Shown here: one piece after another, positions 1-8,471 of the stretch
Numbering within the stretch: the first letter of the stretch is position 1
Layout: every line of letters starts with the position of its first letter
Assembly: GCF_025802015.1 (NCBI RefSeq)
Contig: NZ_JAOYFC010000002.1
Location: 248,001 to 312,000, forward strand
Direction of reading: 5' to 3'
DNA length: 64,000 nucleotides
Origin: Falsihalocynthiibacter halioticoli
GTDB taxonomy: Bacteria > Pseudomonadota > Alphaproteobacteria > Rhodobacterales > Rhodobacteraceae
Translations under genes and position numbers: made by a program
The notes under the pieces: generated by a model
Databases searched by the model: none
The model's input: only the letters and a program-made list of their open reading frames with translations
Told to the model about the DNA's origin: nothing

Positions 1-288
1 GACGGCATTGATATCGGCGCGACTGCCGGTAGCGCGGTCAAAGCAGCGGATGCCGGAACAGTTGCAGCGATCACAACGAACACCGACGGCGTAACGATTG
101 TTGTGCTGCGCCATGCGGATGGGCTTCTGACGATCTATGCAAATGTCGAGGGCGTATCGATCAAGAAGGGCGATAAGGTGAAGAGAAACCAGGCGATTGC
201 CAAGGTCCGCAATGGCAACCCATCCTATCTGCACTTCGAAGTACGCAAAGGCTTTGATAGCGTCGATCCGATGCCCTATCTTTCATAA
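1..288 (+). CDS. M23 family peptidoglycan peptidase, C-terminal fragment
   Basis: The reading frame is open from the first base of the window and ends in TAA at 286-288, so only the last 95 residues are present. It matches the C-terminal half of an M23 (lysostaphin-like) domain: a DGIDIGA stretch that normally carries a zinc ligand, a glycine- and valine-rich beta core, LTIYANVEGVSIKKGD and a closing YLHFEVRK segment. M23 proteins of the NlpD/DipM type cut peptidoglycan cross-links or activate amidases in the periplasm. The upstream part, where a signal peptide and LysM repeats would be, lies outside the window. An HxxH-type histidine is replaced by YAN in the segment usually written YAHL, so this could be a non-catalytic NlpD-like activator; that is inference. 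It ends 20 bases before a strong terminator. Confidence 0.8.
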   Translation, partial: DGIDIGATAGSAVKAADAGTVAAITTNTDGVTIVVLRHADGLLTIYANVEGVSIKKGDKVKRNQAIAKVRNGNPSYLHFEVRKGFDSVDPMPYLS

Positions 289-307
289 GTGACAGTATTC
301 AAAACAG

Positions 308-338
308 AAAAAGGCGCGCCATAACGGTGCGCCTTTTT
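308..338. terminator. Bidirectional intrinsic terminator between peptidase and DUF815 genes
   Basis: A 13-bp stem (308-320 with 326-338, one G-T pair) closes a 5-base ATAAC loop. A-rich and T-rich flanks give U-runs on both strands. It sits between two convergent genes and can end both transcripts. Confidence 0.85.
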
Positions 339-362
339 TGTATTTAAGAGTGTGAAACGAAC

Positions 363-1202
363 TTAGAGAGAAACGCCTCTGCGCCCTGCAAGATCGGTGA
401 AGTATTGCCATGCAACGCGCCCCGAACGGCTTCCTCGTGTGGCCTGCCATTCGATGGCCTCTGCCCAGAGTGTATCTTCGTCAATCTCGATGCCGTATTC
501 CTTGCAATAGCCACGGATCATATCGAGGTACTCATCCTGCGAACATGGGTGGAACCCGAGCCACAGACCAAACCGATCCGAGAGCGACACCTTCTCCTCA
601 ACAGCCTCAGATGGGTTGATGGAAGAGCTACGTTCGTTTTCGATCATGTCACGTGGCATCAAGTGACGGCGGTTCGATGTGGCATAGAACACAACATTCT
701 CAGGCCGTCCTTCGATGCCGCCATCCAACACCGCTTTGAGCGATTTGTAGTGCTGGTCATCATGCGAGAAGCTCAAGTCGTCGCAAAACAGAAGGAAGCG
801 TTCTGACGAGGCGCGCAGCAGTGAGAGCAAGCGGCCAATGCTTGGCAAATCTTCACGCTGAACTTCAACGATCTTAAGGCCAAGCCCTTGGCGCAGAACC
901 TCGGCATGAATGGATTTCACAAGGCTCGACTTACCCATACCACGGGCGCCCCATAGGAGCGCATTGTTTGCCGGAAGCCCGCGTGCGAACTGCAAGGTAT
1001 TCTCGAGAAGCGTGTCTCGCGAGCGGTTGATGCCCACAAGAAGCGACAAGTCCACGCGATTTACCTCTGGCACCGGCGCGAGCCGATCGGGCGCAACATG
1101 CCAGACGAAAGCATCCGCCTCGGAAAAATCGGGAGCACCTGCGGGGGCCGGAGACATACGCTCAAGTGCATCGGCAATGCGGCGCAAATCAACGTTATTC
1201 AT
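363..1202 (-). CDS. AAA-type ATPase, DUF815 family
   Basis: A protein of 279 residues with Walker A GARGMGKSS near residues 85-93 and Walker B LLFCDDLSF near 137-145, followed by a sensor-like ATSNRRHL segment. This fits the DUF815 family of single-domain P-loop ATPases found beside tat genes in Rhodobacterales; its substrate is not known to me. The open frame extends upstream into tatC, but the start MNNVDLRR at 1202 is chosen because it gives the usual length and an 8-base overlap with the tatC stop, as expected for translational coupling. MTEKQP at 1220 is the other plausible start. It is the last gene of the tat operon. Confidence 0.8.
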   Translation of the reverse strand: MNNVDLRRIADALERMSPAPAGAPDFSEADAFVWHVAPDRLAPVPEVNRVDLSLLVGINRSRDTLLENTLQFARGLPANNALLWGARGMGKSSLVKSIHAEVLRQGLGLKIVEVQREDLPSIGRLLSLLRASSERFLLFCDDLSFSHDDQHYKSLKAVLDGGIEGRPENVVFYATSNRRHLMPRDMIENERSSSINPSEAVEEKVSLSDRFGLWLGFHPCSQDEYLDMIRGYCKEYGIEIDEDTLWAEAIEWQATRGSRSGRVAWQYFTDLAGRRGVSL

Positions 1203-2130
1203 CGGCTGCTTTTCCGTCATCTTTGGTGCCTCGCCCGTCACGCTCGTCTTCGTCGTCGTCATCCTCAAAGGCGCCATCACCGTGGATATCCTCATCCCAC
1301 AGACCTTCAGCCTTGAGATAGGCTTCACGCTGTTTCTCAACACGGGAAACAAGCAAGATCGACACCTCATAGAGGCCGTAAACAACTGTGAACAGGATAA
1401 GCTGGGTGACAACATCCGGAGGTGTCACAAGTGCGGCAACGAGCAGAATGCCAACAACCGCATATTTCCGCACGCCCTTCAAACCACGCGCCGAAACAAG
1501 CCCCGCTTTGCCCATAAGTGTCAGCAAAACAGGAAGCTGGAAACACAGTCCGAATGCCAGAATAAATTTGAGCGACAAGTTCAGGCTTTCGCGCACCGAC
1601 CCAAGAAACACAGTCCGCAACTCTGAGTCTTCGGTCACTTCACCAACGCCCTCTCCTGTGAGCATCCGCGCAAGTGTCGGGATCGCGTCAGAGAAGCCGA
1701 TAAAGAAGTTCATCGCCAGCGGAGTCACCACGTAATGGGCGAAAGTCGCCCCCAGAAGGAACATTACAGGAGACGCAAAGATAAACGGAAGGAACGCGTT
1801 TTGTTCGTTTTTGTATAGCCCCGGCGCGATAAACCGCCAAAGCTGATAAGCAATCACAGGGAATGAAACAGCAAAACCGCCAATCACCGAAATTCGGATC
1901 AAGACAAAGAACTTCTCTTGTGGCGCAGTGAAGATCAATTGCGGGTTTTCACCGCGCGCGCGAAGAACATCTGCGATGGGCTGCGCAAGGAAGTTCAGGA
2001 TCGGTTCGGCAACAATAAATACCAGAACCATACCAACCAGAAACGCAATAACCGACCGGATTAGCCGTGTGCGTAGCTCTGTAAGGTGTTCGATTAACGG
2101 GGCGGAGCTGTCTTCGACCGAGTCGCTCAT
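1195..2130 (-). CDS. tatC: Sec-independent protein translocase TatC
   Basis: TatC is the multi-spanning core of the twin-arginine translocase and binds the RR signal peptide of folded substrates. The 311-residue product starts with the typical EHLTELRTRLI cytoplasmic segment, has about six hydrophobic spans, and has the FxVSFPVIAYQLWRFIAPGLY region conserved in TatC. The C-terminal tail after about residue 270 is very acidic (EDDDDEDERD), longer than in the E. coli protein and common in alphaproteobacteria. Its ATG overlaps the tatB stop by 4 bases. Confidence 0.95.
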   Translation of the reverse strand: MSDSVEDSSAPLIEHLTELRTRLIRSVIAFLVGMVLVFIVAEPILNFLAQPIADVLRARGENPQLIFTAPQEKFFVLIRISVIGGFAVSFPVIAYQLWRFIAPGLYKNEQNAFLPFIFASPVMFLLGATFAHYVVTPLAMNFFIGFSDAIPTLARMLTGEGVGEVTEDSELRTVFLGSVRESLNLSLKFILAFGLCFQLPVLLTLMGKAGLVSARGLKGVRKYAVVGILLVAALVTPPDVVTQLILFTVVYGLYEVSILLVSRVEKQREAYLKAEGLWDEDIHGDGAFEDDDDEDERDGRGTKDDGKAADE

Positions 2131-2777
2131 GTTGTTTTGCCTGTGCTCTTGGCCTTGGTGGCCTTCTTGGCAGCGGGTTTCGCCGCGGCTTTCGTTTTGG
2201 GCGTTGATTTGGCTGCGGGCTTTTTAGCTGCGGTTTTCTTCGCCGCCGGTTTCTTAGCGGCAGGCTTCTTCGCAGCTGGTGTCTTGGCTGGCTTTGCCGC
2301 CTCATCCGTTGCCTTGGCCGCATCTTCGGCGGCCTTCGCAGCAGCTTCTTCCGCTGCTTTCCGCTCTAGAGCCTTTTTCGCAGTCGCTTCCTGAATCTTC
2401 TTGCTCGCTTCAGTGCGTTCCTCAGACAACTTGGCTGTTTCGGATCCTGGCTTGGCTTTTGCCGCTACGCTTTCGGGTTTGTTGTTGCCCTTATTCTCGC
2501 CCGGGCTCCAGTCCTCAAACCGCTTAGCAACGCCATCAAGTTGATCAAGGCCGAGGCTCTTTTTCGACGTCACGTTTTTGAGGTCTTTGGCCACATCGGC
2601 AACGCCGGCGGAATCCGCCGCGTCGTTCATAGCCGACTGGAATTCACGCGCCATGCCCCGCGCTTTGCCGGTAAACCGGCCAACCGTTCGGAACATTCCG
2701 GGAAGGTCTTTGGGGCCGACCACGATCAAGGACACAACCCCGACCACAAGCAATTCGCTCCAGCCGATATCAAACAT
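2127..2777 (-). CDS. tatB: Sec-independent protein translocase subunit TatB
   Basis: TatB bridges TatC and the substrate. The N-terminus (MFDIGWSELLVVGVVSL) is the single membrane segment, followed by the VGPKDLPGMFRTVGRF hinge and amphipathic helix that mark TatB rather than TatA. The 216 residues include a long low-complexity tail: an Ala/Glu/Lys-rich, probably coiled part from about residue 110 and then repeated AAKKPAAKK units resembling histone H1 tails. Such tails occur in alphaproteobacterial TatB; their role is unclear. It follows tatA with a short gap and overlaps tatC by 4 bases. Confidence 0.93.
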   Translation of the reverse strand: MFDIGWSELLVVGVVSLIVVGPKDLPGMFRTVGRFTGKARGMAREFQSAMNDAADSAGVADVAKDLKNVTSKKSLGLDQLDGVAKRFEDWSPGENKGNNKPESVAAKAKPGSETAKLSEERTEASKKIQEATAKKALERKAAEEAAAKAAEDAAKATDEAAKPAKTPAAKKPAAKKPAAKKTAAKKPAAKSTPKTKAAAKPAAKKATKAKSTGKTT

Positions 2778-2804
2778 CAGGACATCCTAACAATCTGGAA
2801 AAGA

Positions 2805-3017
2805 TCAGGCTTTGTCTTTTTCAGACTCAGGAGTTACGTCGCGCGCAACATCTGCGGTGTCTTCCAATTCTTTCTGACCTTCATTGATGCCTTTTTTGAA
2901 GCTGGTGATGCCCTTGCCAACTTCGCCCATCAGGGACGAGATCTTGCCACGGCCAAACAAGACCAAGACAACAACAGCGATCAGCAGCAGACCCGGCAAA
3001 CCAATATTATTCAGCAT
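2805..3017 (-). CDS. tatA: Sec-independent protein translocase subunit TatA
   Basis: TatA forms the pore-like oligomer of the twin-arginine translocase. From MLNNIGLPG (start at 3017) the 70-residue product has one hydrophobic span, the conserved FGRGKISSLMGEVGKGITSFKKGI hinge and amphipathic helix, and an acidic tail. The frame could begin eight codons earlier at 3041, but those residues (MPCLGRKK) do not fit the family, and the 3017 start gives the standard length. It is the first gene of tatABC; the promoter should lie in 3018-3281. Confidence 0.93.
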   Translation of the reverse strand: MLNNIGLPGLLLIAVVVLVLFGRGKISSLMGEVGKGITSFKKGINEGQKELEDTADVARDVTPESEKDKA

Positions 3018-3281
3018 TTTCTTTCTCCCAAGACAGGGCAACGCGCCCCGCCGTCATAGTTTCCCTACTGTATCTATTGGTTTGAGGCGGGGTTTCAAAT
3101 ACCCAATCGCACCGATTTGTGATGTTTTTACGCAGAATCCCCCGCTTTGTTGTCGCAGGGCAAAGAATTCGGCGTGATTTTCAGCAAACAACGAGGAAGT
3201 TACCCGCAACAGGCGAGCGGATGTCGCGTGCGACACCTTGGCGTGAAGAGCGTGAGAATACCGCGGGCGCTATTTTTGGCG

Positions 3282-4511
3282 TCACTCCGCGTTGAACACA
3301 AAGCATCGGTCGCGACGGATCATAAGCCAGAGCGCGGTGCCGACACGCGGCAAAAACACCGATGGAACCGTTGCGCGCAATGTAGAGCCGTCATAATCCA
3401 TTTGAAACTCGACAATGCTTTCACGGCCCATAAAGCGTGCTCGCGTCACTACGCCACGCGCTGGCGTTCCGTCGATCGAGGTTGGATTCGGCCCCTTGCC
3501 ACCGCGATCAAAGTCAATGCGCAGGTGCTGTGGTCGTATTGCGATATCAAGCATCGTGTCATCAGGTTTACCCGGAGCGAGGAACTGACCAAAGGGTGTC
3601 TCGCAGAGCGCTCCTTTAACCTTCCCGCGTATCACATTGATATCACTAAAGAAGCGCGCAGCCTCAAGATCAACCGGGCGGTTATAGATATTGTAGGGCG
3701 CGCCCAATTGTACGATCTCGCCATTGCGCATCAGCGCGATTTGGTCCGCCATGCGCATAGCTTCGTCAGGCTCATGCGTGACCAGCAATACCGCCGCTCC
3801 CTCTTCTTTAAGAACCGCAAGGGTTTCATCGCGGATATCATCGCGCAAGCGGTTATCGAGGCCGGAAAACGGCTCGTCCATGAGCATGATAGACGGACGC
3901 GGCGCAAGAGCGCGGGCGAGTGCCACGCGTTGCTGCTCGCCGCCAGAGAGTTCGTGGGGGTGGCTATCAATGAAATGCAGCAAACCGACGCGGCCGAGCA
4001 ATTCCTCGACCCGAGCGCGGGTTTCGTCCTTAGGACCATCCAACCCGAAGGCAACGTTCTGCCCCACAGTCAGATGGGGGAACAGTGCAAAATCCTGAAA
4101 CATCAGCCCGATCGAGCGGCGTTCTGGAGGGACGCGATAAACCGTGTCGCAGACAAGTTTATTGTCTACATAAATTTCACCGGAATCCTGCATATCTACG
4201 CCCGCGATAATCCGCAGTGTCGTTGATTTTCCGCACCCGGACGGCCCGAGAAGACAGGTCACCTGCCCCGGCATCACTTTGAGCGACACGTTATCTACAA
4301 CCCGCCGCCCACCAAATTCGCGCACGATGTTTCTTATCTCTAAGCGTGGTGCTTGAGAGTGAACTTGCGCGTCCGGATCTTCGCGCGTGAAAGGCTCTGC
4401 CGTTTCTGTGCTAGCGGGACTGGCAACAGTGGATACCTGCGCACCCGTAGCAGAATGCACCAGATCTTCAGAAGCAATCGAGTCCGTGGAAATCTTTTGA
4501 TCTTTGGTCAC
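3282..4511 (-). CDS. ABC transporter ATP-binding protein, FbpC/CysA-like
   Basis: An importer-type ATPase of 409 residues: Walker A GPSGCGKST near 89-97, Q-loop MFQDFALFPHL, signature LSGGEQQ near 188, Walker B IMLMDEP near 208, H-loop VTHEPDEA, and a C-terminal TOBE-like domain from about residue 300. This layout is shared by ATPases for Fe3+, spermidine/putrescine, sulfate and maltose; FbpC-like ferric or thiamine import is the closest fit by eye. The start is a GTG with AAGG eight bases upstream. The first 55 residues form a Ser/Thr/Ala/Asp-rich extension absent from typical members. No permease or binding-protein gene lies beside it, so its partner is elsewhere or unknown. Confidence 0.82.
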   Translation of the reverse strand: MTKDQKISTDSIASEDLVHSATGAQVSTVASPASTETAEPFTREDPDAQVHSQAPRLEIRNIVREFGGRRVVDNVSLKVMPGQVTCLLGPSGCGKSTTLRIIAGVDMQDSGEIYVDNKLVCDTVYRVPPERRSIGLMFQDFALFPHLTVGQNVAFGLDGPKDETRARVEELLGRVGLLHFIDSHPHELSGGEQQRVALARALAPRPSIMLMDEPFSGLDNRLRDDIRDETLAVLKEEGAAVLLVTHEPDEAMRMADQIALMRNGEIVQLGAPYNIYNRPVDLEAARFFSDINVIRGKVKGALCETPFGQFLAPGKPDDTMLDIAIRPQHLRIDFDRGGKGPNPTSIDGTPARGVVTRARFMGRESIVEFQMDYDGSTLRATVPSVFLPRVGTALWLMIRRDRCFVFNAE

Positions 4512-4664
4512 GCGCGCGCCTTATCCGATATAAACGGTCAGAATGATCCGCAATCCTCGGGATAGCACCCACCCCAGACCTCGGCAACCCCGACGACCTG
4601 CTTTCGGCACAAGGTTACACGGTATGGCCGCAGAGAACACTGCCCTGCGGCCACAATGATATAG

Positions 4665-5444
4665 TTACATTGTCGAGTTCATCGCGCCGCCATCAAGCAG
4701 CACATTCTGGCCGATCATGTTGCCTGCGTACTGGCTGCACATGAATGCGCAAGTCGCGCCAAACTCTTCGGCAGTACCGTAGCGGCCTGTCGGAAGGGAA
4801 GCGGCACGTTGCGCAGAAGCCTCCTCAACGGAGATGCCCTGAGCATCGGCCACACCTTGGTCAAGACTCTCAGCGCGGTCTGTCGCGTGAATTCCGGGCA
4901 GCAAGTTGTTAATCACAACGCCATGCGGTGCAACCTGACGAGATGTCCCCGCAACATAACCGGTAAGTCCTGCACGCGCTGAGTTTGACAAACCAAGTAC
5001 CGCAATCGGAGATTTGACCGATTGGCTGGTGATGTTGACAACACGCCCCCATCCCTTCTCGATCATCTTGGGAAGCAGCGCTTTCATCAACGCAATCGGT
5101 GTAAGCATGTTGGCGTCAATCGCTTTGATGAAATCTTCGCGCTCCCAATCGGACCACATTCCCGGAGGCGGACCGCCCGCGTTTGTTACGAGGATATCAA
5201 CATCGGCCGCTTCCGCGAGGACCTTATTCCGCCCTTCTTCGCTCGTAATGTCAGCAGCAATTGCCACGACATCCACCCCATATTTATCGCGCAGTTCCTG
5301 TGCAGTTTTTTCGAGCGGACCTTCGGTACGCGCGTTCAGTACAAGATTAACCCCTTCTGCAGCCAAAGCCTCGGCACATCCGCGGCCAAGACCTTTGGAT
5401 GAAGCACACACCAAAGCGCGCTTGCCTGAAATTCCCATATCCAT
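4665..5444 (-). CDS. Atypical SDR-family oxidoreductase-like protein
   Basis: A Rossmann-fold protein of 259 residues of the short-chain dehydrogenase/reductase superfamily. The nucleotide loop reads CASSKGLGRG (usual TGxxxGIG) and NAGGPPPG follows near residue 89. The segment after NITSQSV, where a catalytic YxxxK is expected, reads SNSAR before AGLTGY, so Tyr and Lys appear replaced by Ser and Arg. I recall this as a known BKR-like SDR subgroup lacking the standard tetrad. It should not be called a ketoacyl reductase on homology alone. It stands alone between the ABC ATPase gene and a divergent orphan gene, and its substrate is unknown. Confidence 0.8.
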   Translation of the reverse strand: MDMGISGKRALVCASSKGLGRGCAEALAAEGVNLVLNARTEGPLEKTAQELRDKYGVDVVAIAADITSEEGRNKVLAEAADVDILVTNAGGPPPGMWSDWEREDFIKAIDANMLTPIALMKALLPKMIEKGWGRVVNITSQSVKSPIAVLGLSNSARAGLTGYVAGTSRQVAPHGVVINNLLPGIHATDRAESLDQGVADAQGISVEEASAQRAASLPTGRYGTAEEFGATCAFMCSQYAGNMIGQNVLLDGGAMNSTM

Positions 5445-5649
5445 TGCATTCTCCTGTCTGAATTCCGCGTTAATGTAGCATAGTGATGACTGGGTTAAAC
5501 CGTAAGTTGTCGGCCACTCCTAAATCTTATGCTTAATAAACAACACGCCTCACTTTTTTGAGATTAACGCCACGTAAACCCTAAGTTTTGACGGTGTTTG
5601 GCCTTAATGTCGCCATGTGAAAAGACATATTTAACTTGTCCGGTCGTAA

Positions 5650-5661
5650 ACTCTTAAGAGT
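5650..5661. promoter_or_regulatory. 12-bp perfect palindrome in divergent intergenic region
   Basis: ACTCTTAAGAGT lies about 70 bases upstream of the orphan gene at 5730, in the 285-bp region between two divergent genes. It could be an operator; palindromes of this length also occur by chance. Confidence 0.3.
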
Positions 5662-5729
5662 GTGTATGTACGACGCGTAAGTTTCTAAGTATGTGGTTCG
5701 CCGAGTAAACGGTATCTAAGGATAAGAAT

Positions 5730-6380
5730 ATGAAGATTGCCTCCATTACCCCGCCTCAAGTAAACACCCGCGGCGCGTATCAGGCAACTTCTCGAGACCT
5801 CCCGAGCCAATCATTCATCGTATATCAATCAATCGAATTCATCGCGGTAAGCGGTGTGAATTACAATGAGCCCTTCGCTGATGGCGCCGCTCTTTGCCTT
5901 GATGATGAATACAAGCTGGTCAAAGGGTGCGCACCGGTCGAGATCGAAATCGGCATGACGGATCAGGCCACATTTACGATTTCCGAAAAGCAGTCGGCGA
6001 CAGGCCGGAAGGGCCAGATTTTTCTCGACAGCAAAGTTACTCTGATGACATCAGATGCAGACTGCGTTGAGGCGCTCGTACTTGCCGAGGTAAATCCGGC
6101 CAACATGATGCTCGAGAATATTTTCATTCTTCCGTTCGCTCCCCTACTTGACGACAAAGAGTATCGCTTGATCGAAATCCACCGTGAAGTTGACGTTGAG
6201 GACCTCATCGCCAATACCGCGAACTCTCAGGCGCGCAGAGCACGAAACGCCGCGCGCAAAGGCGCCGCTCCTTCTGGTCGACTAAACGAAGCGCCGCAAA
6301 ATCGGTCGATTGACACAGTTCCGAATTATGTACTCGCGTCGCTGCGGGATATTCAGTCCACAAGCAGTTTTAAGAACTAG
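5730..6380 (+). CDS. Orphan protein, possibly the pre-Hint domain of Rhodobacterales Hint proteins
   Basis: A protein of 216 residues preceded by a good ribosome site (AAGGATAAGAATATG). The middle part, with LDDEYKL, FLDSKVTLM, VEALVLAEV and IFILPFAPL followed by YRLIEIHRE, recalls the beta-rich domain that precedes the Hint (hedgehog/intein) module in many Rhodobacteraceae proteins. Here no Hint module follows. The C-terminal 60 residues are instead basic and Ala/Arg-rich (QARRARNAARKG) and then Ser/Asn-rich. This assignment is from memory and tentative. No signal peptide or membrane span is visible. It reads alone, upstream of prfC with a 128-base gap. Confidence 0.55.
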   Translation: MKIASITPPQVNTRGAYQATSRDLPSQSFIVYQSIEFIAVSGVNYNEPFADGAALCLDDEYKLVKGCAPVEIEIGMTDQATFTISEKQSATGRKGQIFLDSKVTLMTSDADCVEALVLAEVNPANMMLENIFILPFAPLLDDKEYRLIEIHREVDVEDLIANTANSQARRARNAARKGAAPSGRLNEAPQNRSIDTVPNYVLASLRDIQSTSSFKN

Positions 6381-6508
6381 TTTCAGTCAACATCTATAGC
6401 CCTATTGCCAAGGCCTTAGGGAATAGATTTGCATTCAACAGGCGCTACATGTGTTCAGGGCTGCAACACCCCATTGCGCGGCCATTCGCACGCGAGTATA
6501 CCGCCGGC

Positions 6509-8116
6509 ATGACAGAGCAACTTTCCATAAAGTCCGATCTCCCCAAAGAGATTGCGCGCCGCCGCACATTCGCGATTATTTCCCACCCAGATGCAGGGAA
6601 AACCACACTGACTGAAAAGTTCCTTCTTTTCGGTGGCGCTATTCAGATGGCTGGCCAAGTGCGCGCGAAAGGCGAAGCGCGCCGCACGCGCTCTGACTTT
6701 ATGCAAATGGAAAAAGACCGCGGCATTTCCGTTTCCGCCTCGGCCATGTCGTTTGATTTCGGCCCCTACCGATTCAATTTGGTTGATACCCCCGGCCACT
6801 CGGATTTCTCCGAAGATACCTATCGTACGCTGACCGCTGTTGATGCCGCCGTTATGGTTATCGATGGCGCAAAAGGGATTGAGAGCCAGACGCAAAAACT
6901 CTTTGAAGTCTGCCGGATGCGCGATCTGCCGATCCTGACATTCTGTAACAAGATGGACCGAGAGAGCCGCGACACGTTTGATATCATTGATGAAATCCAA
7001 GAGAACCTTGCAATCGATGTAACGCCGGCAAGCTGGCCGATTGGGATGGGCCGCGATTTTCTTGGCTGTTACGATATGCTTCGCGACCGACTTGAGCTGA
7101 TGGACCGCGCGGACCGGAACAAGGTCGCCGAGAGCATTGAGATCAACGGGCTTGATGATCCTCTCCTTGAAGAGCATGTCCCAGCTGACCTGCTCGAAAA
7201 ACTTCGTGAAGAAGTTGAGATGGCCCGCGAACTTCTACCATCGCTTGACCACCAAGCGATGCTCGAAGGTACAATGACGCCAATTTGGTTTGGCTCTGCG
7301 ATCAACAGCTTTGGTGTTAAAGAACTAATGGACGGTATTGCCAACTATGGCCCAGAGCCACAGCCCCAATCCGCCTCACCGCGCCCTGTTGCACCGGACG
7401 AGAAGAAAGTCGCGGGTTTTGTTTTCAAGGTGCAGGCCAACATGGACCCGAAACACCGCGACCGAGTAGCTTTTGTCCGCCTTGCGTCGGGGCATTTCAA
7501 ACGCGGTATGAAACTCACACATGTCCGCAGCAAAAAGCCGATGGCAATCAGCAACCCTGTTCTCTTCCTCGCAAGCGATCGCGAACTGGCCGAAGAAGCA
7601 TGGGCAGGTGATATCATCGGGATTCCAAACCACGGCCAATTGCGCATCGGCGACACATTGACCGAAGGCGAACAAATCCGTGCAACTGGCATCCCAAGCT
7701 TTGCGCCCGAACTCCTGCAAGGCGTACGTTCTGGTGACCCACTCAAGGGCAAGCACCTCGAAAAAGCTCTCATGCAGTTCGCAGAAGAAGGCGCGGCAAA
7801 AGTCTTCAAGCCAACTTTTGGCTCGGGCTTCATCGTCGGCGTTGTCGGCGCGCTCCAATTCGAAGTCCTCGCCAGCCGGATCGAAATGGAATATGGCCTT
7901 CCCGTTCGTTTTGAGCCGAGCCAATTTACATCTGCCCGTTGGGTTGCTGGCGAGAAAACCGCAGTCGACAAGTTCGAAGCTGCCAACAAACAACACATCG
8001 CGCGGGACCATGATGGTGACATCGTCTATCTGACGCGTCTACAGTGGGACATCGACCGTATCGAGCGAGACTATCCAGACGTGAAGCTGACGGCGACGAA
8101 AGAGATGATGGTATAG
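6509..8116 (+). CDS. prfC: Peptide chain release factor 3
   Basis: RF3 is a translational GTPase that recycles RF1/RF2 from the ribosome after termination. From MTEQLSIKSD the product has 535 residues, the normal family length. G1 SHPDAGKTT lies near residues 25-33; DTPGHSDFSED and NKMDRES follow, with domain II (VAFVRLASGHFKRGM) and the C-terminal EMEYGLPVRFEP domain. The frame is open to an ATG at 6449, but those 20 residues are not typical of RF3; neither start has a strong Shine-Dalgarno sequence. Confidence 0.95.
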   Translation: MTEQLSIKSDLPKEIARRRTFAIISHPDAGKTTLTEKFLLFGGAIQMAGQVRAKGEARRTRSDFMQMEKDRGISVSASAMSFDFGPYRFNLVDTPGHSDFSEDTYRTLTAVDAAVMVIDGAKGIESQTQKLFEVCRMRDLPILTFCNKMDRESRDTFDIIDEIQENLAIDVTPASWPIGMGRDFLGCYDMLRDRLELMDRADRNKVAESIEINGLDDPLLEEHVPADLLEKLREEVEMARELLPSLDHQAMLEGTMTPIWFGSAINSFGVKELMDGIANYGPEPQPQSASPRPVAPDEKKVAGFVFKVQANMDPKHRDRVAFVRLASGHFKRGMKLTHVRSKKPMAISNPVLFLASDRELAEEAWAGDIIGIPNHGQLRIGDTLTEGEQIRATGIPSFAPELLQGVRSGDPLKGKHLEKALMQFAEEGAAKVFKPTFGSGFIVGVVGALQFEVLASRIEMEYGLPVRFEPSQFTSARWVAGEKTAVDKFEAANKQHIARDHDGDIVYLTRLQWDIDRIERDYPDVKLTATKEMMV

Positions 8117-8119
8117 GGT

Positions 8120-8289
8120 ATGAGGCCAAGCAAACACTATCTCAGGGCTGCGGAGCTTTACATCAAGCTTCTGTTCAAAAAGAACGAACCATTTGATCCG
8201 CCCGTCCTCTATGACCGTGAGAAGAAGTTTGCTTACCTTCCCGTGCCGAAAGCGGCGCCCCCCCCTTTCTAGCCTCGATTCCCGTATAG
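8120..8289 (+). pseudogene. Sulfotransferase-like gene remnant, frameshifted
   Basis: An ATG four bases after the prfC stop opens a frame reading MRPSKHYLRAAELYIKLLFK, then NEPFDPPVLYDRE. At 8219-8226 the frame is lost within GAGAGAAG; reading two bases differently gives KKFAYLPVPKAA, which resembles the start of family-2 sulfotransferases, where a KxxYxPVPKxA strand leads into the PAPS-binding loop. The corrected frame stops at about 8287 after a C-rich stretch, and no catalytic core follows. I read this as the 5' remnant of a sulfotransferase gene broken by a 2-base insertion and further decay. The exact number of C bases near 8260-8265 affects the last few codons. Confidence 0.5.
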
Positions 8290-8471
8290 TTGAGATGCTC
8301 GGTCGTATCGAAAAACAAGGTTTTCAACGTCCGAAGGAACTTCGGCTTTGTAATTGTCGAAAGTTATAACAAGACCCAGAAACACAGATCCCACCTAAGG
8401 GGCTCGGGCATTTTGAACAAAAATGCTGTTAAAAATGAATCACATGAATTCAAGGTGCTATTTATTTCTTT

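Noticed and set aside
1203..1415. Upstream extension of the DUF815 frame into tatC (71 extra residues)
   Set aside because: The extra residues are antisense-like noise over tatC; the ATG at 1202 gives the family length and a short overlap.
2150..2290. Short repeated DNA units resembling a tandem repeat array
   Set aside because: They encode the AAKKPAAKK tail of TatB and are low-complexity coding sequence, not a CRISPR or separate repeat.
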